Below, in pieces: positions 1-7,584 of a stretch of 64,000 nucleotides of DNA. Position 1 is the first letter of the stretch; each line of letters opens with the position of its first letter. The notes beneath the pieces were generated by a model. It was not told where the DNA came from. It saw only the letters and a program-made list of their open reading frames with translations, and did no database searches. Location: NCBI RefSeq assembly GCF_014645895.1, contig NZ_BMMP01000014.1:124001-188000 (forward strand), written 5' to 3'. A program made the translations under genes and the position numbers. The DNA comes from Streptomyces daqingensis. GTDB lineage: Bacteria > Actinomycetota > Actinomycetes > Streptomycetales > Streptomycetaceae.

Positions 1-212
1 GCGTCGAATCCCGCCTCGCTGTCCCCTCCCCCGTCGTCGACAGCGCAGACGAGTGCGCCGATGCCGACGGTGGCGACGACGACGGCCAGCAGCGAGCCCA
101 CCGACGAGCGCAGCGATCTGACCTTGACCCACTCGGACCTGGCAGCCGCCGTGAAGGACGCGACCGGATCGGCTGATACGGGCGGTACAGCCGTGGCGGT
201 GGATGCGGACAT
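1..212 (-). CDS. ABC transporter permease, ABC-2 type (N-terminal part only)
   Basis: The first about 70 codons of an integral membrane subunit of an ABC exporter; the rest lies beyond base 1. The protein begins MSASTATAVPPVSADPVAS, then has the EWVKVRSLRSSVGSLLAVVV pattern typical of actinobacterial ABC-2 permeases, where a charged cytoplasmic stretch leads into the first membrane helix. The start is the ATG at 212, preceded by AGGAGG inside the end of the upstream ATPase gene, whose stop lies only 3 bases away. ATPase and permease are therefore translationally linked and form one exporter. The substrate cannot be told from sequence; this class in Streptomyces is often antibiotic or stress related. 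Confidence 0.85.
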   Translation of the reverse strand, partial: MSASTATAVPPVSADPVASFTAAARSEWVKVRSLRSSVGSLLAVVVATVGIGALVCAVDDGGGDSEAGFD

Positions 213-215
213 GTC

Positions 216-1148
216 TCAGACCTCCTGGGCGAGTACGGAAGGGGCGGCGGCGAACTGGGTCTCGTCCGCGGTGAGTGCGAGATAGGCCTCTTCCAACGTG
301 GCCTCGTCGTTGGCGAGTTCGAGGACGGGAAGGTTCTCCTCGGCCGCGAGCGGACCGAGGCGGGCCGCGCGGGCGCCCGGCACAGTCATGCGTCCGTCCT
401 CGCCGAGTTCGGGTTCGTAGCCGGCGCGGAGCAGGACGCTGCGCAGCCGCTCCGGTTCGGTGGAACGCAGCCGCACGCGCGGCTGCACGTGGGCGTCGAT
501 GAAGGCGCGCATCGGGCTGTCCGCCAGCAGCCTGCCCTTGCCGAGCACCAGCAGGTGGTCGGCGTACGAGGCGGTCTCCGACATCAGGTGGCTGGAGACG
601 AGGACGGTGCGCCCCTCGGCAGCGAGGCGGCGCAGCAGCTCCCGGATCCAGATGATGCCCTCCGGGTCGAGCCCGTTCGACGGCTCGTCCAGCATGAGCA
701 CGCCGGGATCGCCCAGCAGTGCGGCAGCGATGCCGAGACGCTGGCGCATGCCGAGCGAGAACGTCCTGACCCTGCGCCGGGCGACCCCGGCGAGACCGGT
801 CTCCTCCAGCGCCTCGCCTGCCCGGGCGGCGGGGATGCGGTTGGCAGCGGCGAGCGTGAGGAGATGGTCGCGGGCGGTGCGGGAGCCGTGCGCGGCCTGG
901 GCGTCCAGGAGTGCTCCGACGTGCCGCAGCGGCTGCCCCAGGCCGGCGAACGGCCGCCCCCCGACGGTTGCGGTGCCCGCCGTCGGACGTGAGAGCCCCA
1001 GTACGAGGCACATGGCGGTCGACTTTCCGGCTCCGTTGGGCCCGAGGAAGCCGGTGACCCTCCCCGGTTCAACGGAGAAGGTGACGCGGTCGACGGCACG
1101 CACGGCGCCGTACTCCTTGGTGAGTCCGTTCGCTTCGATGCAGGTCAT
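216..1148 (-). CDS. ABC transporter ATP-binding protein (DrrA/CcmA-like)
   Basis: Nucleotide-binding subunit (310 aa) that powers the permease encoded directly downstream. Visible are Walker A (GPNGAGKS, about residue 39), the signature FSLGMRQRLGIA, Walker B (VLMLDEPSNGLDP) and the switch histidine in VLVSSHLM. The C-terminal 80 residues are the extension usual for drug-export ATPases. I chose the ATG at 1148 (MTCIEANGLTKEYG) because the reading frame continues upstream without family similarity. The gene is divergent from a histidine kinase/response regulator pair at 1279, so that two-component system is a plausible controller of this exporter. That link is an inference from position. Confidence 0.93.
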   Translation of the reverse strand: MTCIEANGLTKEYGAVRAVDRVTFSVEPGRVTGFLGPNGAGKSTAMCLVLGLSRPTAGTATVGGRPFAGLGQPLRHVGALLDAQAAHGSRTARDHLLTLAAANRIPAARAGEALEETGLAGVARRRVRTFSLGMRQRLGIAAALLGDPGVLMLDEPSNGLDPEGIIWIRELLRRLAAEGRTVLVSSHLMSETASYADHLLVLGKGRLLADSPMRAFIDAHVQPRVRLRSTEPERLRSVLLRAGYEPELGEDGRMTVPGARAARLGPLAAEENLPVLELANDEATLEEAYLALTADETQFAAAPSVLAQEV

Positions 1149-1278
1149 GGCAGCAAGCCTGCCGACGCACGACGCCGGGCGCCTCCCCCGCCGGTGGGCC
1201 GTGCCTCCCCCGCGGGAGGAACGCTCCTCCCCCGCCCGGGGGAGGCGGGAGCACTTGCGGCGCTGGCACGATGAGGCC

Positions 1279-2631
1279 GTGCCCGCCCTCTCACTGCTGC
1301 CGCGACCGCTGCGAATGCCCGGCGCGCTGGTTCGCGCCGTCACCTACACGCGGTGGCTGCACCTGCTCATCGGCTCGTTGCCCGCGGTGGTGTGCAGCTT
1401 CGTCTACCCCGGCTGGATCGGCCTGCTGGAACCCGGCCTGCTGTGGGTCCTGGTGCTGCCGCTGCCGCTGCTGTGGTGTGCGGCGATCCTGCCGGACGCC
1501 CGGCTGGCCGAGGGGCTGCAGGCCCGGCTGATGCTGCGGCCGGGCCCGCACGCCCGGCACAGCCCCGAGGGAGCGGGCACCACCGTCCACGACGGTCTCT
1601 CGGCGGCTCCTTCGGCGTCCTGGAACGACCGCGCGAGGACCGCTCTCTGGCTGACGTTCCGGCACCAACTGGGCTTCGCCGTCGCCTGGTCGAGCGTCGT
1701 CCTCACGACGGCGGTAGTCGATCTGCTGGTCACTGCCTCGTCCGGCGCCCCGCAGACGGAGCTGGGCCCGTTCCTCCCGTCGGAGCCCGGGCAGTGCCTG
1801 CTCCTGGCCGCGGCGGCGTTCACCACGCTCGTGTGCGTCGTCGTGCTTCCCGGGCGGGTGGCGCTGGCGGCGGCCCGCCTCCTCCTCGGGCCCTCTCCCA
1901 CGGAGTTGCTCGCCGCGGCGGAGGAGCGCACCGAGGCGATGCTCGAACGCAGCCGTCTGGCCGGGGAGTTGCACGACTCGATCGGGCACGCGCTGACGTT
2001 GTCCGTCGTCCAGGCGGGCGCGGCGCGTGCCGCGGGTTCGCCGGAGTTCACGGAGCGGGCCCTGTCCGCGATCGAGTCGTCCGGCCGGGAGGCGCTCGAG
2101 GACCTGGAACGCGTCCTGCGCCTGCTGCGCGAGGACGCGCCCCGGCCGGCGTCACGGCCGGGCGTCGAGGACGCCGGACGCCTGCTGGCCTCCGCGCGGG
2201 CGGCCGGGGCCCAGGTCACCGAGCGGATCAGGGGACCGCTCGGCGACCTCCCCGGCCCCGTCTCGCGCGAGGGCTACCGCATCCTGCAGGAGGCGCTGAC
2301 CAACGTGCTGCGCCATGCGGGCCCGGTGCCGGTGGCGGTCTCACTCGAAGCCGGCGGGGGCGGCCTGGAACTCGAAGTGCGCAACCCGCTGCCGGAGAGT
2401 TCGACGTCCGCCGCCGGCCGCGCGGGAGGAAGGGGGCTGCGCGGGATCCGCGAGCGGGCCGAACTGCTGGGCGGCCGGGCAGAGACGGGGCCGGCCGGTG
2501 ACGAGTGGCGCGTACGGGCCGTGCTGCCGCAGGCACCCCCGGGCGGCGGCCTCCGGGAACGCGGGCGCCGCCTGCCGGAGTCCGTGGCCTCCTCACCGGA
2601 CGGCGCCCGCAGCACCGGGGGAACGGCGTGA
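1279..2631 (+). CDS. Two-component sensor histidine kinase (NarL/DesK-type, HisKA_3)
   Basis: Membrane sensor kinase of about 450 aa that should phosphorylate the response regulator encoded next. The N-terminal half has about four hydrophobic segments (residues about 20-170). The dimerisation/phospho-acceptor helix carries ELHDSIGHALT with His at about residue 232. The HATPase domain follows, with the N box EALTNVLRHA and a G box RGLRGIRERAELLGG. The start is uncertain: GTG at 1279 is preceded by GAGG rather closely, while ATG at 1315 has no clear ribosome site. The stop is 19 bases before the regulator start, so the two are one operon. It is divergent from the ABC exporter on the other strand. 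Confidence 0.9.
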   Translation: MPALSLLPRPLRMPGALVRAVTYTRWLHLLIGSLPAVVCSFVYPGWIGLLEPGLLWVLVLPLPLLWCAAILPDARLAEGLQARLMLRPGPHARHSPEGAGTTVHDGLSAAPSASWNDRARTALWLTFRHQLGFAVAWSSVVLTTAVVDLLVTASSGAPQTELGPFLPSEPGQCLLLAAAAFTTLVCVVVLPGRVALAAARLLLGPSPTELLAAAEERTEAMLERSRLAGELHDSIGHALTLSVVQAGAARAAGSPEFTERALSAIESSGREALEDLERVLRLLREDAPRPASRPGVEDAGRLLASARAAGAQVTERIRGPLGDLPGPVSREGYRILQEALTNVLRHAGPVPVAVSLEAGGGGLELEVRNPLPESSTSAAGRAGGRGLRGIRERAELLGGRAETGPAGDEWRVRAVLPQAPPGGGLRERGRRLPESVASSPDGARSTGGTA

Positions 2632-2650
2632 CAGGCTTCGGGGTGCGCCC

Positions 2651-3301
2651 GTGCCGGTGACCGTGCTCCTCGTCGACGACGAGCCGCTCGTGCGGGCGGG
2701 ACTCAGGGCGATCCTGGAGGCCCAGCCGGACATCAGCGTGGTGGGCGAGGCCGCGGACGGCGCGGCCGTGGTGCCGCTGGTGCGTCAACTGCGCCCCGAC
2801 GTGGTGGCGATGGACGTCCGCATGCCGCTGCTCGACGGGATCGAGGCGACGCGGGCGGTGCTGCGTTCCGTCCCCGGCCCGCCGAAGATCCTCGTGGTGA
2901 CGACGTTCGAGCAGGACGACTACGTCTACCAGGCGCTGCGGGCGGGAGCGGACGGCTTCCTCCTGAAGCGCGCCGCGCCCGCCGAGATCGTCCACGCGGT
3001 GCGGCTCGCCGCCGAGGGCGAGAGCCTGCTCTTCCCAGCCGCTCTGCGCGAACTCGCCGCAGCCCACGGCAATCCGCGGGCGCGGGCGGTGCTGGAGCGT
3101 GCCGCGCTGACGGCCCGCGAGGAGGAGGTCCTGCGGCTGGTGGCCGCCGGGCTGACCAACGCGGAGATCGCGCAGCGGCTCGTTGTCGGCACGGAGACGG
3201 TGAAGACACACGTCAGCTCGCTGCTCGCGAAGCTCGGCGCGCGGGACCGCACGCAGGCCGTGATCCTCGCGTACGAGTCCGGTTTCGTCGCCCCGGGCTG
3301 A
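2651..3301 (+). CDS. Two-component response regulator, NarL/LuxR family
   Basis: DNA-binding regulator of 216 aa. The receiver domain starts with the acidic pair in VLLVDDEP, has the phospho-acceptor in VVAMDVRMP (Asp about 55), the Thr in VVTTFEQ and Lys in LLKRA. The C-terminal LuxR-type helix-turn-helix is LTAREEEVLRLVAAGLTNAE followed by TVKTHVSSLLAKLG. The GTG start at 2651 fits the receiver domain exactly. It is the cognate partner of the kinase just upstream. The most obvious candidate target is the divergent ABC exporter at 1-1148. Confidence 0.95.
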   Translation: MPVTVLLVDDEPLVRAGLRAILEAQPDISVVGEAADGAAVVPLVRQLRPDVVAMDVRMPLLDGIEATRAVLRSVPGPPKILVVTTFEQDDYVYQALRAGADGFLLKRAAPAEIVHAVRLAAEGESLLFPAALRELAAAHGNPRARAVLERAALTAREEEVLRLVAAGLTNAEIAQRLVVGTETVKTHVSSLLAKLGARDRTQAVILAYESGFVAPG

Positions 3302-3372
3302 CCGCCCCCTACTCGTGGTAATGGGAGGCCGGGCGGTACGATCCGCCTCACGGGACAGGCAGGGAGGCGGAC

Positions 3373-4533
3373 TTGGCGCGGCTCTCCGGCAGGGATCCTT
3401 CTCTGCTGCGACGGATCAACTCGACTGCCGTGCTGCGTGTGCTGCGCTCCCAGTTCGGCCGCCCTCCGCTGACGCTGACGGACCTGGCCCACGCCACCGA
3501 GCTCTCCCGCCCGACGGTCGAGGGCGTCGTCGAGGGTCTGGTCGATGCCGGGCTCGCCGCCGAGGCCGAGGAGGAACCCGGCTCCGCTGCCCAGCACGCG
3601 CGACGGGGCCGTCCCGCCCGGCGCTTCCGCTTCCGGGCCGAGGCCGGGTACGCGCTCGGCGTGGAGGTCGGGTCGCACCGCATCGCGGCCGTCCTCTCCG
3701 ACCTGACGGGCCGCACCACCGGCACGGCCGCGCGCGAGGTCGGCGAGGGAGCCCCCGAGGACCAGCGGCTGGCCGAGGCCCACGGGGCCGTGGACGAACT
3801 GCTGGAGAGCAGCGGCGTGCGGCGCGAGTCGCTGCGGGCGGTCGGCGTGGGCACGCCGGGCATCGTCGAGGCCGACGGCACCGTACGGCTCGGAACCGCG
3901 CTGCCCGGCTGGACGGGACTGCCGCTGGGCGAGCGGCTGAGGGAGCGTTTCTGCTGCCCCGTTCTCGTGGAGAACGACGCCAACGCCGGTGTCGTCGCCG
4001 AGCGTTGGAAGGGCGCGGCGGTCGGCGCCGAGGACGTCGTGATGGTGCTGATCGGGCTCAGCCCCGGCGCCGGCTCACTGATCGGCGGGCGGCTGCACCG
4101 CGGTTTCGGCGGCGCGGCCGGTGAGATCGGCGCCCTGCACCTGCTGGGGCGGGAGGCGACTCCGGAGCGGCTGCTGTCGACGACGGGCGAGCCGCTCCAC
4201 CCTCTCGACGAGGCGGCGGTGGCGGGGGTCTTCGCGCTCGCCCGCGCCGGCGACGAGCAGGCGCGCCGGGCGATGGAACGCTTCGTGCAGCGGCTCGTCC
4301 ACGACGTGGCCGCGCTGGTCCTCGCGCTCGACCCCGAACTGGTCGTCATCGGCGGCTGGGCGTCCGGGCTGGACGGCGTACTGGAGCCGCTGCGGGGCGA
4401 GTTGGAGCGCTACTGCCTGCGCCCCCCGCGCGTGGAGCTGTCGGTGCTGGGCGAGGCGGCGGTCGCGACGGGAGCGCTGCGGCTCGCCCTCGACCAGGTC
4501 GAGGACGAGCTGTTCAGCGTGGACGCCGGCTGA
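3373..4533 (+). CDS. ROK family transcriptional regulator
   Basis: A 386-aa repressor-type ROK protein. The N-terminal winged helix (residues about 15-60, TLTDLAHATELSRPTVEGVV) is followed by a sugar-kinase-like ROK fold with VGVGTPGIVEADG and VENDANAGVVAERW. The cysteine-rich zinc motif found in ROK glucokinases after HxGxxGEIG is absent: HRGFGGAAGEIGALHLLGRE runs on without cysteines. A sugar-sensing regulator rather than a kinase is therefore likely. The start is TTG at 3373, supported by AGGGAGG eight bases upstream. The gene stands alone and is convergent with the GntR gene. Its target sugar genes are not visible here. Confidence 0.9.
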   Translation: MARLSGRDPSLLRRINSTAVLRVLRSQFGRPPLTLTDLAHATELSRPTVEGVVEGLVDAGLAAEAEEEPGSAAQHARRGRPARRFRFRAEAGYALGVEVGSHRIAAVLSDLTGRTTGTAAREVGEGAPEDQRLAEAHGAVDELLESSGVRRESLRAVGVGTPGIVEADGTVRLGTALPGWTGLPLGERLRERFCCPVLVENDANAGVVAERWKGAAVGAEDVVMVLIGLSPGAGSLIGGRLHRGFGGAAGEIGALHLLGREATPERLLSTTGEPLHPLDEAAVAGVFALARAGDEQARRAMERFVQRLVHDVAALVLALDPELVVIGGWASGLDGVLEPLRGELERYCLRPPRVELSVLGEAAVATGALRLALDQVEDELFSVDAG

Positions 4534-4554
4534 CTGCCGGGCTCAGCCCGGCAG
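4534..4554. terminator. Hairpin between convergent ROK and GntR genes
   Basis: A perfect inverted repeat with 10-base arms, CTGCCGGGCT and AGCCCGGCAG, around a single central base, immediately after the ROK stop codon. It is suited to act as a terminator in both directions. It is also the first member of a short tandem repeat (4541-4610), so its origin may be repeat expansion rather than selection as a terminator. Confidence 0.5.
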
Positions 4555-4610
4555 TTGGGGCTCAGCCCGGAGTCGGGGGCTCAGCCCGGCAGTTGAGGAC
4601 TCAGCCGGCC
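4541..4610. repeat. Tandem 19-20 bp repeats ending at a stop codon
   Basis: Three near-identical units start at 4541, 4561 and 4580. Each has the form CTCAGCCCGG(C)AGTyGgGG, and a partial fourth unit starts at 4600. The last unit contains the stop codon of the GntR gene (TCA at 4601-4603, read on the minus strand). Only 67 bases separate the two convergent genes, so the repeats fill almost the whole gap. Confidence 0.75.
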
Positions 4611-5344
4611 ATCAGGGCGCCGGGCTGGGCGTCCCCGAAGGTGAGCCTGCACGTGTCGGCCCGGTAGGTGGCGACGGCGACGGCGGCCGTCGTCCCGCGC
4701 GCGAGGTAGCGCGTGGTGACCACGAGCACCGGGGCGCCGGGCAGCCGGTCAAGCTGGCGGGCGTCGTCGGCGCGGGCCGAGCCCAGCTCCACGGTCCGCT
4801 CCTGCCCCTCGAGTTCGAGACGGTGCAGTTCGCGCAGGACCGCGCGGCCCCGGGCGGAGCCTCCCGCGGCCTCTATGGCGGGCAGTCCGGGGACGGATGC
4901 GTGCGGAACGTAGAGGAGTTCGGTGGCGACGGGCTGCCCGTGCGTCATGCGCGTACGGCGCACCGAGTGGACGGGTGACCCGGCGTCGTCACCCAGCAAC
5001 CGCGCCACCGGGGCCGGCGGTTCGACGTCCTCGCAGTCGCCGGTCTGCCACGCGTCGTCGGGTGCGCCGGGCCAGCTGTCCTCCGCGGGGCCGACGTCGA
5101 CACCGAAGCGGGGCGGTGCGACGGTGGTGCCCACGCCGCGCCTGCGCTGCAGGCGTCCCTCCAGTTCGAGCTGCTCCAGCGCCTGGCGCAGGGTCGCCCG
5201 GGCGACGCCGAAGCGGGCGGCGAGTTCGCGCTCGTTCGGCAGGATCTCCCCCACTTCGAACTCGGAGTCCAGCGCGTCGGACAGCACCGTCTTCAAGTGC
5301 CAGTACTTCGGCTCCGGCACAGCCTCCACCTGTGTGGTCCCCAC
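4601..5344 (-). CDS. GntR/HutC family transcriptional regulator (DasR-like)
   Basis: A 247-aa regulator with an N-terminal winged helix (residues about 14-75, ILPNERELAARFGVARATLR and GRLQRRRGVGTTV) and a C-terminal UTRA ligand-binding domain (about 105-240, VHSVRRTRMTHGQPVATELL). This is the architecture of DasR and NagR-like sugar-phosphate sensors. The start is GTG at 5344 with GGAGG upstream. The 207-base region shared with the divergent SDR gene holds a TTGGTCAAGACCAA palindrome, close to the TGGTCTAGACCA sites bound by this family. It is therefore likely to control itself and the SDR gene. The effector is unknown. Confidence 0.92.
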   Translation of the reverse strand: MGTTQVEAVPEPKYWHLKTVLSDALDSEFEVGEILPNERELAARFGVARATLRQALEQLELEGRLQRRRGVGTTVAPPRFGVDVGPAEDSWPGAPDDAWQTGDCEDVEPPAPVARLLGDDAGSPVHSVRRTRMTHGQPVATELLYVPHASVPGLPAIEAAGGSARGRAVLRELHRLELEGQERTVELGSARADDARQLDRLPGAPVLVVTTRYLARGTTAAVAVATYRADTCRLTFGDAQPGALMAG

Positions 5345-5444
5345 AGTGGCCTCCGCTTTCCCCGCGTCCAGCCCGGCCCGCAGCGGCCGGACTTTATACG
5401 TGCTTGTTTTTTAAAGGTTGTTGCGTATGGCCGACGATAGGGCG

Positions 5445-5478
5445 GGTCCCCAGCTTGGTCAAGACCAATCCGGGGACC
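5445..5478. promoter_or_regulatory. 34-bp palindrome with a DasR-like operator core
   Basis: The core is TTGGTCAAGACCAA (5455-5468), a perfect palindrome matching the TGGTC-N2-GACCA pattern of HutC/DasR-type operators. It is flanked symmetrically by GGTCCCC (5445-5451) and GGGGACC (5472-5478), so 15 of 17 base pairs of the whole element are symmetric around 5461/5462. It sits between the divergent GntR and SDR genes. An AT-rich stretch at 5394-5420 next to it is the most promoter-like part of the region. Confidence 0.75.
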
Positions 5479-5509
5479 GGGAACCGTTCCCCGAAGCCGC
5501 CCTCAGCTG

Positions 5510-5525
5510 CGATGATCGATCATCG
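5510..5525. promoter_or_regulatory. Perfect 16-bp palindrome upstream of SDR gene
   Basis: CGATGATCGATCATCG is a perfect palindrome ending 26 bases before the SDR start codon. Its position, between the probable promoter and the ribosome site, would suit a repressor site. It differs from the GntR-type core at 5455, so a second regulator may act here. No binding protein can be assigned. Confidence 0.45.
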
Positions 5526-5551
5526 TTCACCAGGGTCGGGAGGGCATCGTC

Positions 5552-6307
5552 ATGACGGAACAGCAGCGGGTCACGGTGGTCACGGGAGGCAGCAGAGGCA
5601 TCGGCGCGGCCGTCGCCGTGCGCCTCGCGCGGGCCGGCCACCACGTCGGCATCGGCTACGAGCGCTCGCGGGAGGACGCGCAGGAGACGGCCCTCGCCGT
5701 CCGGGCCGAGGGCATGCGCGCGGTGGCCGTTCAGGTGGACACCAGCGTCGAGGAGCAGGTCGAGCGGCTCTTCGACACGGTGCGCGACGAGCTGGGCGCT
5801 GTGACGGGCCTCGTCAACAACGCCGCGGTGTCCGGCCCGTTGGGCGGTTTCACCGAGACGCCGACGTCCGTGATGCGCCGCGTGCTCGACGTGAACGTCC
5901 TCGGCGCGCTGCTGTGCGCGCGGCGGGCCCTGCTGGAGATGTCGACGGGACACGGCGGCGAGGGAGGCAGCATCGTCAACATCTCCTCCTGCGCGGCGAC
6001 CCTCGGGGCACCCGGCGAGTACGTCCACTACGCGGCGTCCAAGGCGGCGGTGGACGCGATGACGGTCGGACTGGCGAAGGAGTTCGGGCCGCAGGGAGTC
6101 CGCGTCAACTCGGTGCAGCCGGGGGCCGTGCTGACCGGGATGCACGCCGCCATGGGCGATCCGGACAGGGCGTGGAAGAAGGCGGACGCGACGCCGCTGC
6201 GCCGCCCCGGCGAGCCCCGGGAGATCGCGGACGCCGTCGCCTGGCTGATGTCGGACGAGGCGTCCTTCACCAGCGGTGCCGTTCTGCGCGTCTCCGGCGG
6301 ACTGTGA
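5552..6307 (+). CDS. SDR family NAD(P)-dependent oxidoreductase
   Basis: A classical short-chain dehydrogenase of 251 aa. The cofactor motif TGGSRGIG is at residues about 10-17, followed by NNAAV, the catalytic Ser in NISSCAA, and YAASK (Tyr and Lys). The C-terminal SGAVLRVSGGL is the usual ending of FabG-like enzymes. The ATG at 5552 has GGGAGGGC upstream. The substrate cannot be told. It is divergent from a GntR regulator with an operator-like palindrome between them, and convergent with the ECF41 sigma gene. SDRs are common partners of ECF41 factors, though usually on the same strand. Confidence 0.92.
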   Translation: MTEQQRVTVVTGGSRGIGAAVAVRLARAGHHVGIGYERSREDAQETALAVRAEGMRAVAVQVDTSVEEQVERLFDTVRDELGAVTGLVNNAAVSGPLGGFTETPTSVMRRVLDVNVLGALLCARRALLEMSTGHGGEGGSIVNISSCAATLGAPGEYVHYAASKAAVDAMTVGLAKEFGPQGVRVNSVQPGAVLTGMHAAMGDPDRAWKKADATPLRRPGEPREIADAVAWLMSDEASFTSGAVLRVSGGL

Positions 6308-6382
6308 CCGACGCCGGACCGTGGTCGAGGCGGGCCGCCGGACAGCCCGGGGTGAGGGGCTGCCGGCTGCCGGGCGGAGCGG

Positions 6383-7516
6383 TCAGGGCGTGAACCGGGT
6401 CAGCTTGTCGGGGTTGGCGACGATGTAGACGCTCTGGATGCGGCCGCCGGCGACGTCGATCTGCAGGACGTCCGTGGGGACTCCCTGCTCCGTCGCGAGC
6501 AGGGCGGGGCCGCCGTTGACCTCGATGAACCTGAAGTCCTTCGCGGCGAGGCCGCGTCGGGCGATCGCCTCCGCGAAACGGCCGACCTTGTCCGCGGTGG
6601 TGATGGCGCGCATCGGCGCCTTCGCCTTGCCGCCGCCGTCGCCGAGGAGGCGGACGTCCGGGGCGAGCATCTCCATCAGCGCGGCGAGGTCGCCCCGGGT
6701 GGCGGCGGCCAGGAACCGCTCGGTCAGGTCGCGCCGGGCCTCGGGGTCGACGTCGAAACGGGGGCGCCGCTCGGCCACGTGCGCGCGGGCTCGGCCGCCG
6801 AGCTGGCGTACTGCCGCCTCGCTGCGGTCGAGGGCGGCGGCGATCTCCGCGTACGGGAACCCGAAGGCCTCGCGCAGGACGAACACCGCGCGCTCCAGGG
6901 GCGAGAGCGACTCCATCACGACCAGCAGGGCGAAGGAGACGGACTCGGCGGCCAGCACGCTCTGCGCGGCGTCCGGTTCCGCACCGCCCCGCTCCGGGCC
7001 GGTGCCCGCGTGCGTGAGGAGCGGCTCGGGCAGCCACGGCCCGACGTAGGTCTCCCGGCGGCGCTGCGCCGAGCGGAGCCTGTCGACAGCGAGGCGGGTG
7101 GCCACGCGCACCAGGTACGCGCGGGGCTCCCTCACGCCGTCCCTTCCCGCGGACTGCCAGCGCAGCCAGGCGTCCTGGACGACGTCCTCGGCGTCGGCGA
7201 CGCTGCCGAGCATGCGGTAGGCGACGCCCATCAGGACCCCGCGGTGCTGCTCGAAGACGGCCGTGGCGTCCTGGGCGGCATCCGGACCGCGGCCGCCTCG
7301 GCCGTCGCGGTCGTCCCGGGCACCGCCGCCGCGACCGACGAGCGGGCCGCCGCCGGCAGAACCGCCCCCGTCCGGGGCTTCGTTGGAGGATGTGCCGGCA
7401 CGGCGGAGTCGGGCGTCGGGGTCGGCTGCGCTCTGTTCGGCGTCCACCCGCACATCATCGCAGTCCTGCCCCCGCGGACAGCGGGCGACCTTCCACGCGG
7501 GCTCACTTGCTGACAT
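6383..7516 (-). CDS. RNA polymerase sigma factor, ECF41 group (SigJ-like)
   Basis: Extracytoplasmic-function sigma factor of about 377 aa. Region 2 includes YRMLGSVADAEDVVQDAWLR, and region 4 includes LSPLERAVFVLREAFGFPY and the recognition helix after it. A fused C-terminal SnoaL-like domain carries the three marks of ECF41 proteins: WLPEPL in the linker, DGGGKA, and the terminal NPDKLTRF. In this group the C-terminal domain takes the place of an anti-sigma factor. The first about 85 residues are a low-complexity Gly/Asp/Arg stretch, so the true start may be internal. It is divergent from an alpha/beta hydrolase 68 bases away. I could not find a convincing TGTCACA/CGTC promoter pair for it. 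Confidence 0.93.
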   Translation of the reverse strand: MSASEPAWKVARCPRGQDCDDVRVDAEQSAADPDARLRRAGTSSNEAPDGGGSAGGGPLVGRGGGARDDRDGRGGRGPDAAQDATAVFEQHRGVLMGVAYRMLGSVADAEDVVQDAWLRWQSAGRDGVREPRAYLVRVATRLAVDRLRSAQRRRETYVGPWLPEPLLTHAGTGPERGGAEPDAAQSVLAAESVSFALLVVMESLSPLERAVFVLREAFGFPYAEIAAALDRSEAAVRQLGGRARAHVAERRPRFDVDPEARRDLTERFLAAATRGDLAALMEMLAPDVRLLGDGGGKAKAPMRAITTADKVGRFAEAIARRGLAAKDFRFIEVNGGPALLATEQGVPTDVLQIDVAGGRIQSVYIVANPDKLTRFTP

Positions 7517-7584
7517 CGTGTCTACGAACTGCCGTGCCCCCGCACCGCGACCGGTGTCCGGGCCCGAACCCGACAGGAACGCCC

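Noticed and set aside
4-20. TTCGAATCC-like sequence resembling a tRNA T-arm at the window start
   Set aside because: It lies inside the ABC permease coding frame, and no acceptor stem or anticodon arm can be built around it. No other tRNA-like clover leaf was seen.
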